Below, piece after piece: positions 10,082 to 18,159 of a DNA stretch of 64,000 nt. Source of the stretch: Pseudoalteromonas aurantia 208 (lineage in GTDB: Bacteria; Pseudomonadota; Gammaproteobacteria; Enterobacterales; Alteromonadaceae); NCBI RefSeq assembly GCF_014858725.1, contig NZ_AQGV01000013.1:1-64000 (forward strand), written 5' to 3'. Position numbers and translations under genes: made by a program. The notes below the pieces were generated by a model. The model did no database searches and was not told the origin of the DNA. It saw only the letters and a list, made by a program, of their open reading frames with translations. The first letter of the stretch is position 1. The number at the start of each line of letters is the position of its first letter.

Positions 10082-10088
10082 CCTACTC

Positions 10089-10118
10089 GCACGAAGCGTT
10101 TATCGTTTCGTGCTTTTT
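10089..10118 (+). terminator. Intrinsic terminator after purH
   Basis: 10-bp stem GCACGAAGCG (10089-10098) / CGTTTCGTGC (10104-10113), one G-U pair, loop TTTAT, followed by TTTTTG. Confidence 0.85.
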
Positions 10119-10178
10119 GTTTGCCCTAAATTCAAGTATTCTGCTTAAAACACAATCACAAAAGTGAAGGACAGAAAA

Positions 10179-11012
10179 ATGAAATTTGGATTAAAAACAC
10201 TGCTTGCAGCAAGTATCGTAGCCGCTATTGCTGGCTGTGCTAGTAATGGAAGTTCAAGCTCTCAAGCCGCATCTGAACTCGTTTCTGCTGCAAATAATGC
10301 TGAGCGTGCGGAAAAAAATCGTGCGCGTGATCAGTATCGAAACCCTGTTGAAACACTTGATTTCTTCGGTCTACAAGCTGATATGACCGTGGTAGAAATT
10401 GCACCAGGGGGAGGATGGTATTCTGAGATACTTGCACCTGCTGTTAAAGGCAACGGTACTCTGTATGCTGCGCACTTCCCAGCAGACTCTGAGGTTAAGT
10501 ACTATCAACGTTCTTTAGCTGGCTTTAAAGATAAAGTTACAAAAGATAACCGTTTTAGCGAAGTGAAAATAACCGAATTTGCACCGCTTACACATTCAGA
10601 TATCGCGCCGACAGGCTCTGCTGATATGGTGCTTACATTTAGAAATGTCCATAACTGGTATATGCGTCAAGGTGATGAAGGTGTATTAAATGCATTCCAA
10701 GCATTTAACAAAGCACTCAAACCAGGCGGTGTACTCGGTGTAGTTGAACACCGTTTGCCTGAACATCGTGATGATGCAGATCAAAAACGATCTGGCTATA
10801 TGAAACAAAGTTATGTCGTTGATATAGCGAAAAAAGCAGGATTCGAATTAGTGGCTGAAAGTGATGTGAACGCTAACCCCTTAGACAGTGCTAATCACCC
10901 AAAAGGTGTTTGGACATTGCCACCACGCTTAGCATTGGGTGATAAAAATGCAGATCAATATAAAGCGATTGGGGAAAGTGACCGCATGACGCTCAAATTT
11001 AAAAAGCTTTAA
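10179..11012 (+). CDS. Predicted exported methyltransferase-fold lipoprotein
   Basis: A 277-residue protein. The N-terminus is a lipoprotein signal peptide: basic MKFGLK, a hydrophobic stretch, and the lipobox IAGC with Cys20 as the likely lipidated residue. Ala follows the Cys, so outer-membrane sorting is expected. The mature part is a class I methyltransferase-like fold: motif I VVEIAPGGGWYSE near residues 69-81, and KPGGVLGVVEHR further on. It resembles the predicted methyltransferase family COG4798. The ATG at 10179 has AAGGA upstream; an in-frame GTG at 10164 is rejected because it overlaps that site. It lies between purH and purD, 15 bp before purD and probably co-transcribed with it. 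The substrate is unknown, and a SAM-using enzyme outside the cytoplasm would be odd. Confidence 0.85.
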   Translation: MKFGLKTLLAASIVAAIAGCASNGSSSSQAASELVSAANNAERAEKNRARDQYRNPVETLDFFGLQADMTVVEIAPGGGWYSEILAPAVKGNGTLYAAHFPADSEVKYYQRSLAGFKDKVTKDNRFSEVKITEFAPLTHSDIAPTGSADMVLTFRNVHNWYMRQGDEGVLNAFQAFNKALKPGGVLGVVEHRLPEHRDDADQKRSGYMKQSYVVDIAKKAGFELVAESDVNANPLDSANHPKGVWTLPPRLALGDKNADQYKAIGESDRMTLKFKKL

Positions 11013-11027
11013 TAGGAAAATTAAGCC

Positions 11028-12311
11028 ATGAATGTACTGGTCATTGGCAGTGGCGGTCGTGAACACGCTCTTGCGTTCAAAGCCGCTCAAAACCCTTCAG
11101 TAAAAACTGTTTTTGTCGCACCTGGTAATGCAGGTACGGCGCTTGAGCCTAAATTAGAAAATATTGATATCAAGGTGGAAGATCTAGATTCACTGGTATC
11201 TTTTTCAAAAGAAAACAATGTTGAACTTACCATTGTAGGCCCAGAAGTACCCTTGGTGCTAGGTGTTGTTGACCGCTTCCGTGAAGAAGACCTTGCGATT
11301 TTTGGTCCTACTGCTGCAGCCGCACAACTTGAAGGATCAAAGTCGTTCACCAAAGACTTTTTAGCGCGACATAACATTCCTACTGCTGACTACGAAACTT
11401 TTGAACAGATCGAGCCTGCGCTTGCGTACTTGCAAGAAAAAGGTGCTCCGATTGTGATCAAAGCAGACGGCTTAGCGGCAGGTAAAGGTGTCATTGTCGC
11501 CATGACAGAAGCTGAAGCTGAAGAGGCCATTCGCGACATGCTCGCTGGTAATGCATTTGGTGAAGCTGGTAGCCGTGTCGTAATTGAAGAGTTTCTTGAA
11601 GGTGAAGAAGCTTCATTTATCGTAATGGTTGATGGCAAAAATGTGTTACCGTTCGCCACCAGTCAAGATCATAAACGTGCATTTAATGGCGATTTAGGTC
11701 CAAACACTGGTGGTATGGGGGCATACTCTCCAGCACCCGTTGTCACAGGCGACATTCATCAACGGATCATGGATGAGGTTATTTTTCCAACCGTCAATGG
11801 TATGGCAAATGAAGGTAACCCATATACAGGCTTTTTATACGCAGGTCTGATGATTGCTGCTGATGGTACACCTAAAGTGATTGAATATAACTGTCGTTTT
11901 GGTGACCCTGAAACGCAACCAATTATGCTTCGTTTGCAATCAGATCTTGTTGAATTGATTGAAGCCGCTAACCGACAAGAGCTTGATAGCACACCAATTA
12001 AATTTGACCCACGTGCAGCTGTTGGTGTGGTATTAGCAGCGAAAGGCTACCCTGCAAGTTATCCAAAAGGCGATGTTATCTCTGGATTACAGGTGAGCTA
12101 TGCTGAAGGCGAAAAGGTATTTCACGCTGGTACCAAGCAAGACGGTGAGCATGTTGTTACAGCCGGTGGGAGAGTGTTGTGTGCAACCGCACTAGGACAT
12201 ACGGTGACTGAAGCACAAAAGCGTGCATATGCTTTGGCTGCAGATATAAAATGGGATGGTGTCGAATATCGTACTGATATAGCCTATCGTGCCATCGCTA
12301 GAGAACTATAG
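11028..12311 (+). CDS. purD: Phosphoribosylamine-glycine ligase (GAR synthetase) PurD
   Basis: ATP-dependent joining of glycine to phosphoribosylamine, second step of purine synthesis. The protein has 427 residues, the usual length. The N-terminal domain starts MNVLVIGSGGREHALA. The ATP-grasp domain has IVIKADGLAAGKGVIVA near residue 140 and the signature RFGDPETQP near residue 290. The start has AGGAAAATTAAGCC upstream. Followed by a terminator. Confidence 0.98.
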   Translation: MNVLVIGSGGREHALAFKAAQNPSVKTVFVAPGNAGTALEPKLENIDIKVEDLDSLVSFSKENNVELTIVGPEVPLVLGVVDRFREEDLAIFGPTAAAAQLEGSKSFTKDFLARHNIPTADYETFEQIEPALAYLQEKGAPIVIKADGLAAGKGVIVAMTEAEAEEAIRDMLAGNAFGEAGSRVVIEEFLEGEEASFIVMVDGKNVLPFATSQDHKRAFNGDLGPNTGGMGAYSPAPVVTGDIHQRIMDEVIFPTVNGMANEGNPYTGFLYAGLMIAADGTPKVIEYNCRFGDPETQPIMLRLQSDLVELIEAANRQELDSTPIKFDPRAAVGVVLAAKGYPASYPKGDVISGLQVSYAEGEKVFHAGTKQDGEHVVTAGGRVLCATALGHTVTEAQKRAYALAADIKWDGVEYRTDIAYRAIAREL

Positions 12312-12322
12312 TTATCTCTAAT

Positions 12323-12350
12323 AAGGCCAGCGCTCGTTGGCCTTTCTTTT
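12323..12350 (+). terminator. Intrinsic terminator after purD
   Basis: Stem AAGGCCAGC (12323-12331) / CGTTGGCCTT end (12336-12344) with one G-U pair, then CTTTT. Confidence 0.75.
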
Positions 12351-12366
12351 ATTACCGCACTATCTG

Positions 12367-12382
12367 TGTGATTCGCATCACA
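12367..12382 (+). promoter_or_regulatory. CRP-cAMP binding site
   Basis: TGTGATTCGCATCACA, a perfect TGTGA-N6-TCACA palindrome, 52 bp before the start codon at 12434. A promoter follows: a perfect TATAAT at 12412-12417 with a weak TTGGGT at 12390-12395. The site centre would be near -50. Confidence 0.75.
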
Positions 12383-12433
12383 TGAAAAATTGGGTATACT
12401 CAATCCAATAGTATAATTATTAGGATTGCGCTC

Positions 12434-12973
12434 ATGACGGACAAATATCGCGTTGTATTTACGAGCTTAAATGAAGGTATCTCAGCCGCAGAAGCGACCA
12501 CAAAGTTAAGCCAAAAGCTGAAAATTCCAGAGTCAAAAGTACAAGCGTTCTTTGCAGGCAAACCCCTATTCTCCATCGCAGATAAAGAAAAAAGTACTAA
12601 GCAGCTTAAACTACTTGCTTCATTGGGCATACAAGCAAAACTTCAACCAGCTAGTTCTCCCTCTACTTCACAGCTCGCTCAAAGCCAACGTGATGAGAGA
12701 TTGTTTGGTGCCTTAGACTATATTACAAGTAGTTTAATTCGAATTGAAGAACGTTTGGAAGAATTAGAGCAGCGCCTTCCTGAACAACTCCCTGAAAGTA
12801 ATGAAAAAGCCTCAGAACAATGGGAAGATGATGAACTCTTCGAAGAGCTTGAATTAGACTCCCCTCCCCCGAAGCGCAGCAAAACAGTTCAATATGGCTT
12901 GGGTGCGATACTCATCATATTATTAATCATATTGGCACTTGCGATTGCTTTTCCTAACCTCGTAGCAATGTAA
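12434..12973 (+). CDS. Hypothetical single-pass membrane protein with small N-terminal domain
   Basis: A 179-residue protein not assigned to a named family. Residues 1-75 form a compact alpha/beta domain (YRVVFTSLNEGISAAEA... then FFAGKPLF and LLASLGIQAKL) of the kind seen at the N-terminus of several proteobacterial membrane proteins. Residues ~90-120 look coiled-coil (RIEERLEELEQRLPEQ), followed by an acidic linker. One hydrophobic helix lies close to the C-terminus (~153-175), so the protein is probably a tail-anchored inner-membrane protein with a cytosolic body. It is preceded by a perfect CRP site and stops 2 bp before the cyclo-ligase gene. Confidence 0.75.
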   Translation: MTDKYRVVFTSLNEGISAAEATTKLSQKLKIPESKVQAFFAGKPLFSIADKEKSTKQLKLLASLGIQAKLQPASSPSTSQLAQSQRDERLFGALDYITSSLIRIEERLEELEQRLPEQLPESNEKASEQWEDDELFEELELDSPPPKRSKTVQYGLGAILIILLIILALAIAFPNLVAM

Positions 12974-12975
12974 CT

Positions 12976-13596
12976 ATGAGTAACACATTTCAATATGCTT
13001 GCGATAAACATAGGCAAGATCGCGCAACAATTCGCCAGTCAGTTAGAAATGCACGTAAATCCCTGACGTGTGAAGAGCAAAAAACAGCCGAAACAGCCCT
13101 TTGTATTAATTTTTCTCAACATGTAAAACCACCTAAAAACGCCAAAATCGCCCTTTATTTAAGCAATGATGGAGAACTCAAAACAAACAAATTAATTCAG
13201 TATCTTATAAAAGAAAATCACACTGTATACCTGCCTGTAATCCACCCTTTTAACGGCACTACATTACTATTTCAAAAGTATGAAGAAAATTCACCCATGA
13301 TCCATAACCGCTATGCTATCTTGGAACCTGAGTTGAATTGCAGTCATATATGCCCTTTGTACTCTCTAGATTACTTATTTACACCACTGGTTGCCTTTGA
13401 TGAGTTTGGGAACAGACTTGGTATGGGGGGGGGCTATTACGATAAAACTTTGGCCAATTATTATCGTAACAACATCGCAAAGCCCATTGTCTTTGGTTTA
13501 GCTCATGACTGTCAAAAAGTTGAAAAGTTACCAATAGCGGCTTGGGACGTGCCACTGCAACATATATTAACGCCCACTAAATTTTATACTTGGTAA
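12976..13596 (+). CDS. fau: 5-formyltetrahydrofolate cyclo-ligase
   Basis: Converts 5-formyl-THF to 5,10-methenyl-THF with ATP. The protein has 206 residues. The N-terminal helix carries R-x3-R-x6-R basic residues (RATIRQSVRNARKSL) and the ATP/folate site is the conserved GMGGGYYDK motif near residues 151-159. The E. coli orthologue (ygfA/fau) follows the 6S RNA gene; here there is no room for it, as only 2 bp separate the gene from the upstream membrane-protein gene, with which it is probably co-transcribed. Nine consecutive G bases (13425-13433) encode the centre of the motif. Confidence 0.93.
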   Translation: MSNTFQYACDKHRQDRATIRQSVRNARKSLTCEEQKTAETALCINFSQHVKPPKNAKIALYLSNDGELKTNKLIQYLIKENHTVYLPVIHPFNGTTLLFQKYEENSPMIHNRYAILEPELNCSHICPLYSLDYLFTPLVAFDEFGNRLGMGGGYYDKTLANYYRNNIAKPIVFGLAHDCQKVEKLPIAAWDVPLQHILTPTKFYTW

Positions 13597-13670
13597 ATTA
13601 TATCTCAGGTATTTAATCAGATATTTTGCGGTATACTGCGATAAATTTTGATAACAAAGTGAATTGCGTG

Positions 13671-14324
13671 ATGACCCAAGATGAAATGAAAAAAGCGGCT
13701 GCATGGGCTGCACTGGATTACATACAAGAAAATACTATCGTTGGCGTAGGCACTGGGTCTACCGTTAACCATTTTATAGATGCACTTGGCTCAATTAAAG
13801 ACACCATTAAAGGCGCTGTTTCTAGTTCTGAGGCATCTACAGAGAAGCTTAAAGCACTCGGTATTGAAGTATTTGAACTCAATGATGTGGCTCAGCTCGA
13901 CGTTTACATAGATGGCGCTGATGAGATAAATCATAGTAATGACATGATCAAAGGCGGTGGTGCTGCTTTAACTAGAGAAAAAATAGTTGCTGCAGTAGCA
14001 AATAAATTTATCTGCATCGTTGACAATACCAAGCATGTCGAAACACTTGGTACTTTTGCATTGCCCGTTGAAGTTATTCCAATGGCGAGAAGCTATGTCG
14101 CACGAGAATTGTTAAAGCTAGGTGGCGATCCGGTATATAGACATGGCGTAACAACGGATAATGGCAATGTTATCTTAGACGTTCATGGCTTAAGTATCTT
14201 AGAGCCAAAGCAACTTGAAGAGAAAATAAATCAAATCGTGGGCGTAGTGACAAATGGCTTATTTGCACAACGCGGCGCTGATATTGTTATAACCGGCACC
14301 CCTGAGGGTCCCAATATAAATTAA
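13671..14324 (+). CDS. rpiA: Ribose-5-phosphate isomerase A
   Basis: Interconverts ribose-5-P and ribulose-5-P. The protein has 217 residues. [15 protein letters not shown] near residue 24 binds phosphate, VDGADEI-type YIDGADEIN carries the catalytic Asp residues, and [11 protein letters not shown] carries the catalytic Glu. The ATG at 13671 gives [10 protein letters not shown], in register with E. coli MTQDELKKAV. An in-frame TTG 45 bp upstream is rejected. serA follows 12 bp later, as in E. coli and Vibrio where rpiA neighbours serA. Confidence 0.97.
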   Translation: MTQDEMKKAAAWAALDYIQENTIVGVGTGSTVNHFIDALGSIKDTIKGAVSSSEASTEKLKALGIEVFELNDVAQLDVYIDGADEINHSNDMIKGGGAALTREKIVAAVANKFICIVDNTKHVETLGTFALPVEVIPMARSYVARELLKLGGDPVYRHGVTTDNGNVILDVHGLSILEPKQLEEKINQIVGVVTNGLFAQRGADIVITGTPEGPNIN

Positions 14325-14336
14325 CAGGAATGAGAC

Positions 14337-15566
14337 ATGAGTACGGTATCGTTAGCTAAAGAGAAAATCAAAATACTACTCCTAGAAGGTATTCACCAAA
14401 GTGCTGTAGAAACACTTAAACGTAATGGTTATAGTAATATTGATTATGTCAAAACGTCGCTACCTGAAAGTGAATTGATTGAGCGGATCAAAGATGTCCA
14501 CTTCGTTGGGATCCGCTCTCGTACACATTTATCTCAGTCAGTGCTTAACGCAGCAGAAAAGTTAGTCGCAGTGGGATGTTTCTGCATTGGGACTAACCAA
14601 GTTGCACTCAACGCTGCAAGAGAGCGTGGTATCGCTGTATTTAATGCCCCTTTTTCGAATACCCGTTCTGTTGCAGAGCTGGTATTAGGTGAGATCTTAT
14701 TACTGCTTAGAGGGATCCCACAAAGAAATGCGATGGCACATCGTGGAGAATGGCTAAAATCAGCAATCGGCTCGTATGAAGCTAGAGGTAAAACTCTCGG
14801 GATCATTGGTTATGGACATATTGGCACTCAACTTGGGATCATGGCTGAAAATATCGGAATGCGAGTAGAGTTTTACGATATTGAAGATAAGCTCACTTTA
14901 GGCAATGCACAACAAGTACAGAACTTAACTCATTTGTTACAACGAGCTGATGTTATTAGTCTCCACGTTCCTGAAACACCATCGACTAAGAACCTCATTG
15001 GCTTAGCTGAGCTAGAGGTTATGAAACGCGGCGCTATTTTAATCAACGCGTCTCGAGGTACTGTTGTCGATATTGATGCATTAGCTGAATCTTTACGTGA
15101 CCAAAAATTAGCTGGAGCTGCGATTGATGTATTCCCTACAGAGCCTAAATCTAACGATGAAGAGTTTATTTCCCCATTACGAGAATTTGATAATGTGATT
15201 TTAACTCCACACGTTGGCGGTTCTACACAAGAAGCACAAGAAAATATTGGTATTGAAGTCGCTGGAAAAATTGCTAAATACTCTGATAATGGCTCAACTT
15301 TAAGTGCAGTTAACTTTCCTGAGGTTTCTTTACCTGAGCTTGCTAATCGCAGCCGTTTACTCCATGTACACCAAAACCGCCCCGGAGTATTAACGCAAAT
15401 AAACCAAGCTTTTGCGCAACACGGTATCAATATTGCTGCGCAATATCTACAAACTGACGACTCCATTGGTTATGTCGTGATTGACGTAGATAGCGATCAT
15501 TCAGAAGTCGCATTAAAAGAGCTCAGCGCGGTGGAAGGGACTATAAGAGCACGTATCTTACATTAA
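14337..15566 (+). CDS. serA: D-3-phosphoglycerate dehydrogenase SerA
   Basis: First step of serine synthesis (3-phosphoglycerate to phosphohydroxypyruvate, NAD-linked). The protein has 409 residues (E. coli 410). The NAD fold carries GIIGYGHIGTQLG near residue 157, the substrate/catalytic RGTVVDI sits near residue 239, and the catalytic His lies in HVGGSTQEAQ near residue 292. A C-terminal ACT domain (~residues 335-409, with NRPGVLTQIN) is the site of allosteric serine inhibition in the E. coli-type enzyme. A start with AGGAATGAGAC upstream fits. Confidence 0.98.
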   Translation: MSTVSLAKEKIKILLLEGIHQSAVETLKRNGYSNIDYVKTSLPESELIERIKDVHFVGIRSRTHLSQSVLNAAEKLVAVGCFCIGTNQVALNAARERGIAVFNAPFSNTRSVAELVLGEILLLLRGIPQRNAMAHRGEWLKSAIGSYEARGKTLGIIGYGHIGTQLGIMAENIGMRVEFYDIEDKLTLGNAQQVQNLTHLLQRADVISLHVPETPSTKNLIGLAELEVMKRGAILINASRGTVVDIDALAESLRDQKLAGAAIDVFPTEPKSNDEEFISPLREFDNVILTPHVGGSTQEAQENIGIEVAGKIAKYSDNGSTLSAVNFPEVSLPELANRSRLLHVHQNRPGVLTQINQAFAQHGINIAAQYLQTDDSIGYVVIDVDSDHSEVALKELSAVEGTIRARILH

Positions 15567-15581
15567 TAGTGACTCACAGAT

Positions 15582-15617
15582 AGGTGTAATTAGTGCTTAA
15601 CATGACTAAATACACCT
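15582..15617. repeat. 13-bp inverted repeat between convergent serA and the AsmA-like gene
   Basis: AGGTGTAATTAGT (15582-15594) and ACTAAATACACCT (15605-15617) pair at 12 of 13 positions around a 10-nt loop. It probably acts as a shared transcription end, but no clear T run follows on either side. Confidence 0.5.
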
Positions 15618-15645
15618 GCTCATCGGATAAAAGTCAGTTGTTAAG

Positions 15646-16566
15646 CTATTTTCCGTGAACTTCCAAGTTCATTAATTTAGCTAATTCTTCAGGCTGTCCT
15701 GCAAGAGACATTACATGTTGTGATACTGTTTGAATATCACTATCACCCGGTAGAGATACTGAAACACGCAGTGATTCTTTTCCTTGTGCAAATGCAACAA
15801 TTGCGTCCTTTGCAATCTGTGGAAGCGGCGCTTGTGTCAGTTGCATTTGTAGCATATTTTCAAAGCTCACTTGATCTAGTCCAGCCATCGCTACTTGATC
15901 ACTCAATAGTTGTGCCAATTGGCCTTTATTTTCGATCTGAAGCTGTAAAGATTTTGGAGCTAGTTGCTGCATTGCGCCCATAAGTCTAGTTTGTATCTGT
16001 AGCTGTTCTTCCACCGTTAACGCGGCAACACTTTGCTGCTTTTGCATATCAAAAGATACATCCATTAAAGGGCCGCTATTGTTGAGCTCCATATCAAAGT
16101 CAAACTGTGCAATATTATGTGCTGCTAATGCCAACTTTAATTGGCTATATCCTGTTTCAGCATCAAAGGCCAATGACGTACTAAAATCATACTTCGCATC
16201 CAATAAAGGCTTGGGCGTATCAAGACTGTTGTTTTTAATCGCTTCAAAGAGCGAAAAACCATGGATGTTAACTTGCGTAAACTCACTAATGCTTTCTTCT
16301 TCATAACCAATAAGAACAATTTCATCAATTCCAAAAGCCGATACACCTTGTGGGTCCGAAACCATCAGACCATTGACAACAATATTACCATTAAACATAT
16401 TCACTGAGGCATCGGCATAGTCAAACTGCATACCTGAATCCCCAACAGCAATAGCTAGTTGGGTTTGTAATTTCTCATCAACAACTTGATTCATATGTGA
16501 TTGCAATGCCACATACCCTGCTGCAAGTGCGCCTGTGACTAACAACATAATGACTGATTTTTTCAT
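15646..16566 (-). CDS. Membrane-anchored periplasmic protein, AsmA/DUF748-like (function unknown)
   Basis: A 306-residue protein. A basic start (MKKS) and one hydrophobic segment (residues ~5-22) act as a signal anchor, so the rest should be periplasmic. After the helix, the run ...VNMFNGNIVVNGLMVSDPQG (around residues 56-75) resembles the early beta-strands of AsmA/DUF748-type proteins. The C-terminal half is helical and Gln-rich. It follows radA by 13 bp on the same strand and is probably co-transcribed. I cannot name a family with confidence. Confidence 0.7.
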   Translation of the reverse strand: MKKSVIMLLVTGALAAGYVALQSHMNQVVDEKLQTQLAIAVGDSGMQFDYADASVNMFNGNIVVNGLMVSDPQGVSAFGIDEIVLIGYEEESISEFTQVNIHGFSLFEAIKNNSLDTPKPLLDAKYDFSTSLAFDAETGYSQLKLALAAHNIAQFDFDMELNNSGPLMDVSFDMQKQQSVAALTVEEQLQIQTRLMGAMQQLAPKSLQLQIENKGQLAQLLSDQVAMAGLDQVSFENMLQMQLTQAPLPQIAKDAIVAFAQGKESLRVSVSLPGDSDIQTVSQHVMSLAGQPEELAKLMNLEVHGK

Positions 16567-16579
16567 CTATTTTTCCATT

Positions 16580-17950
16580 TTAAAATAAAGCTTCAAGGGC
16601 ATCACTTAAACAGTTAACAGCGATGACTTCCATACCCTCGATGATTTCCTTTGGTTTATTTGCGCTTGGTACAATAGCACGTTTAAAGCCATGCTTAGCA
16701 GCCTCTTTTAACCTTTCCTGGCCACTGGGTACAGGCCTAATTTCACCGCCAAGCCCGACTTCACCAAATACCACTAACTCACGGTCTAATGCATAATTCT
16801 TAAAACTCGACACCAGTGCGGTAATAAGTGCTAAATCAGCACTTGTTTCCGACACTTTAACGCCGCCCACAACATTGACGAACACATCTTGGTCAGCAAC
16901 TTGCAAACCTCCATGGCGGTGCAAGACAGCGAGTAACATAGCGAGTCGATTTTGTTCCAAGCCAACCGTTACCCTTCTAGGGTTTGCGAGCTGTGAATAA
17001 TCCACCAGCGCCTGTACTTCAACAAGCAATGGACGCGTTCCTTCCCAAATAACCATCACCAAAGATCCTGGTGTTTGCTCCTCTCCTCGATTAAGGAAAA
17101 TAGCCGATGGGTTACTGACCTCTTTAAGCCCTTGCCCTGTCATCGCAAAAACCCCCAACTCATTGACGGCTCCAAAACGGTTTTTGTTACCTCGTAAGGT
17201 TCGAAATCGACTGTCGCTACTCCCTTCAAGTAAGATAGAACAATCTATACAGTGCTCCAATACTTTAGGGCCCGCAAGAGAACCATCTTTTGTGACATGA
17301 CCAACCATGAAAATAGCAACCTGATTTTGCTTCGCAAAACGCGTTAAATACGCCGCACTTTCTCGCACTTGAGATACACTTCCAGGGGCTGATTGAACAT
17401 CACTCATATGCATCACTTGAATTGAATCAATAACCATAATGCTTGGCTTTTCTTTCAACGCTAACTGACAAATCGTTTCTACATTGGTTTCAGCTAATGT
17501 CCTTAATTTGTTGGTCGGTAAACCTAACCTATGGGCTCGCATAGCGACTTGCTGCAGAGACTCTTCACCTGTCACATAGAGCGTGTTCATTGATTCAGCA
17601 AGTAAACACATCGTTTGCAACAACACTGTACTTTTACCGGCTCCGGGAGATCCCCCTATCAAAATTGCACTTCCAGGTACAACGCCGCCCCCAAGCACTC
17701 GATCGAACTCTTTAAAACCTGTTGAAAAACGAGGTAGACTTTCTAAATTCACTTCATCCAGAGTTTGTACTGTTGCTTCAACCATACCTGCATATCCAGA
17801 CATTGCTGAACCTTTTGGTGGTGCTTTCACCGACGGTACTCTAAACTCTGTCACTGTATTCCAAGCGCGACATTCTGAGCATTGCCCTTGCCAACGCGCA
17901 AATTCCGCACCGCAATCATTACACACAAACGCAGTTTTCTTTTTCACCAT
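16580..17950 (-). CDS. radA: DNA repair protein RadA (branch-migration ATPase)
   Basis: RecA-like ATPase that stimulates branch migration in recombinational repair. The protein has 456 residues. The N-terminal C4 zinc finger is visible (CNDCGAEFARWQGQCSEC, residues 10-27), then Walker A GGSPGAGKST near residue 99, the RadA-specific KNRFG motif near residue 258, and a C-terminal Lon-protease-like domain. Divergent from the PilZ-domain gene, with a 209-bp region holding an 8-bp inverted repeat. Confidence 0.97.
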   Translation of the reverse strand: MVKKKTAFVCNDCGAEFARWQGQCSECRAWNTVTEFRVPSVKAPPKGSAMSGYAGMVEATVQTLDEVNLESLPRFSTGFKEFDRVLGGGVVPGSAILIGGSPGAGKSTVLLQTMCLLAESMNTLYVTGEESLQQVAMRAHRLGLPTNKLRTLAETNVETICQLALKEKPSIMVIDSIQVMHMSDVQSAPGSVSQVRESAAYLTRFAKQNQVAIFMVGHVTKDGSLAGPKVLEHCIDCSILLEGSSDSRFRTLRGNKNRFGAVNELGVFAMTGQGLKEVSNPSAIFLNRGEEQTPGSLVMVIWEGTRPLLVEVQALVDYSQLANPRRVTVGLEQNRLAMLLAVLHRHGGLQVADQDVFVNVVGGVKVSETSADLALITALVSSFKNYALDRELVVFGEVGLGGEIRPVPSGQERLKEAAKHGFKRAIVPSANKPKEIIEGMEVIAVNCLSDALEALF

Positions 17951-18062
17951 AATAAAGGCACACTTATTGCTTAATTAATTTTTAATCTAACTTATCCGGC
18001 AATATATACGAAATACTGGCACTAACAAGCTGAGTTTCTGTAATTGTTTACGAATAATGTTA

Positions 18063-18086
18063 ACTATGACCTAATATTGTCATAGT
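18063..18086. promoter_or_regulatory. Palindrome in the radA / PilZ divergent promoter region
   Basis: ACTATGAC (18063-18070) and GTCATAGT (18079-18086) form a perfect 8-bp inverted repeat with an 8-bp spacer. The geometry suits a dimeric DNA-binding protein. No regulator is identified. Confidence 0.4.
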
Positions 18087-18159
18087 ATTGGCTAAGTATT
18101 TAGAAAATTATAACGATATAGCCTCAGGGCAAGAATACAGGTAAGAATACGGTTCATTT

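Noticed and set aside
12974..12976. 6S RNA gene upstream of the folate cyclo-ligase, as in E. coli
   Set aside because: Only 2 bp separate the cyclo-ligase from the previous gene, so there is no room.
14930..15466. 178-codon antisense reading frame within serA
   Set aside because: Lies wholly opposite a conserved gene; composition is a mirror of serA codon use. The same applies to long antisense frames in purD, dusB, nadC, gpsA and pgk.
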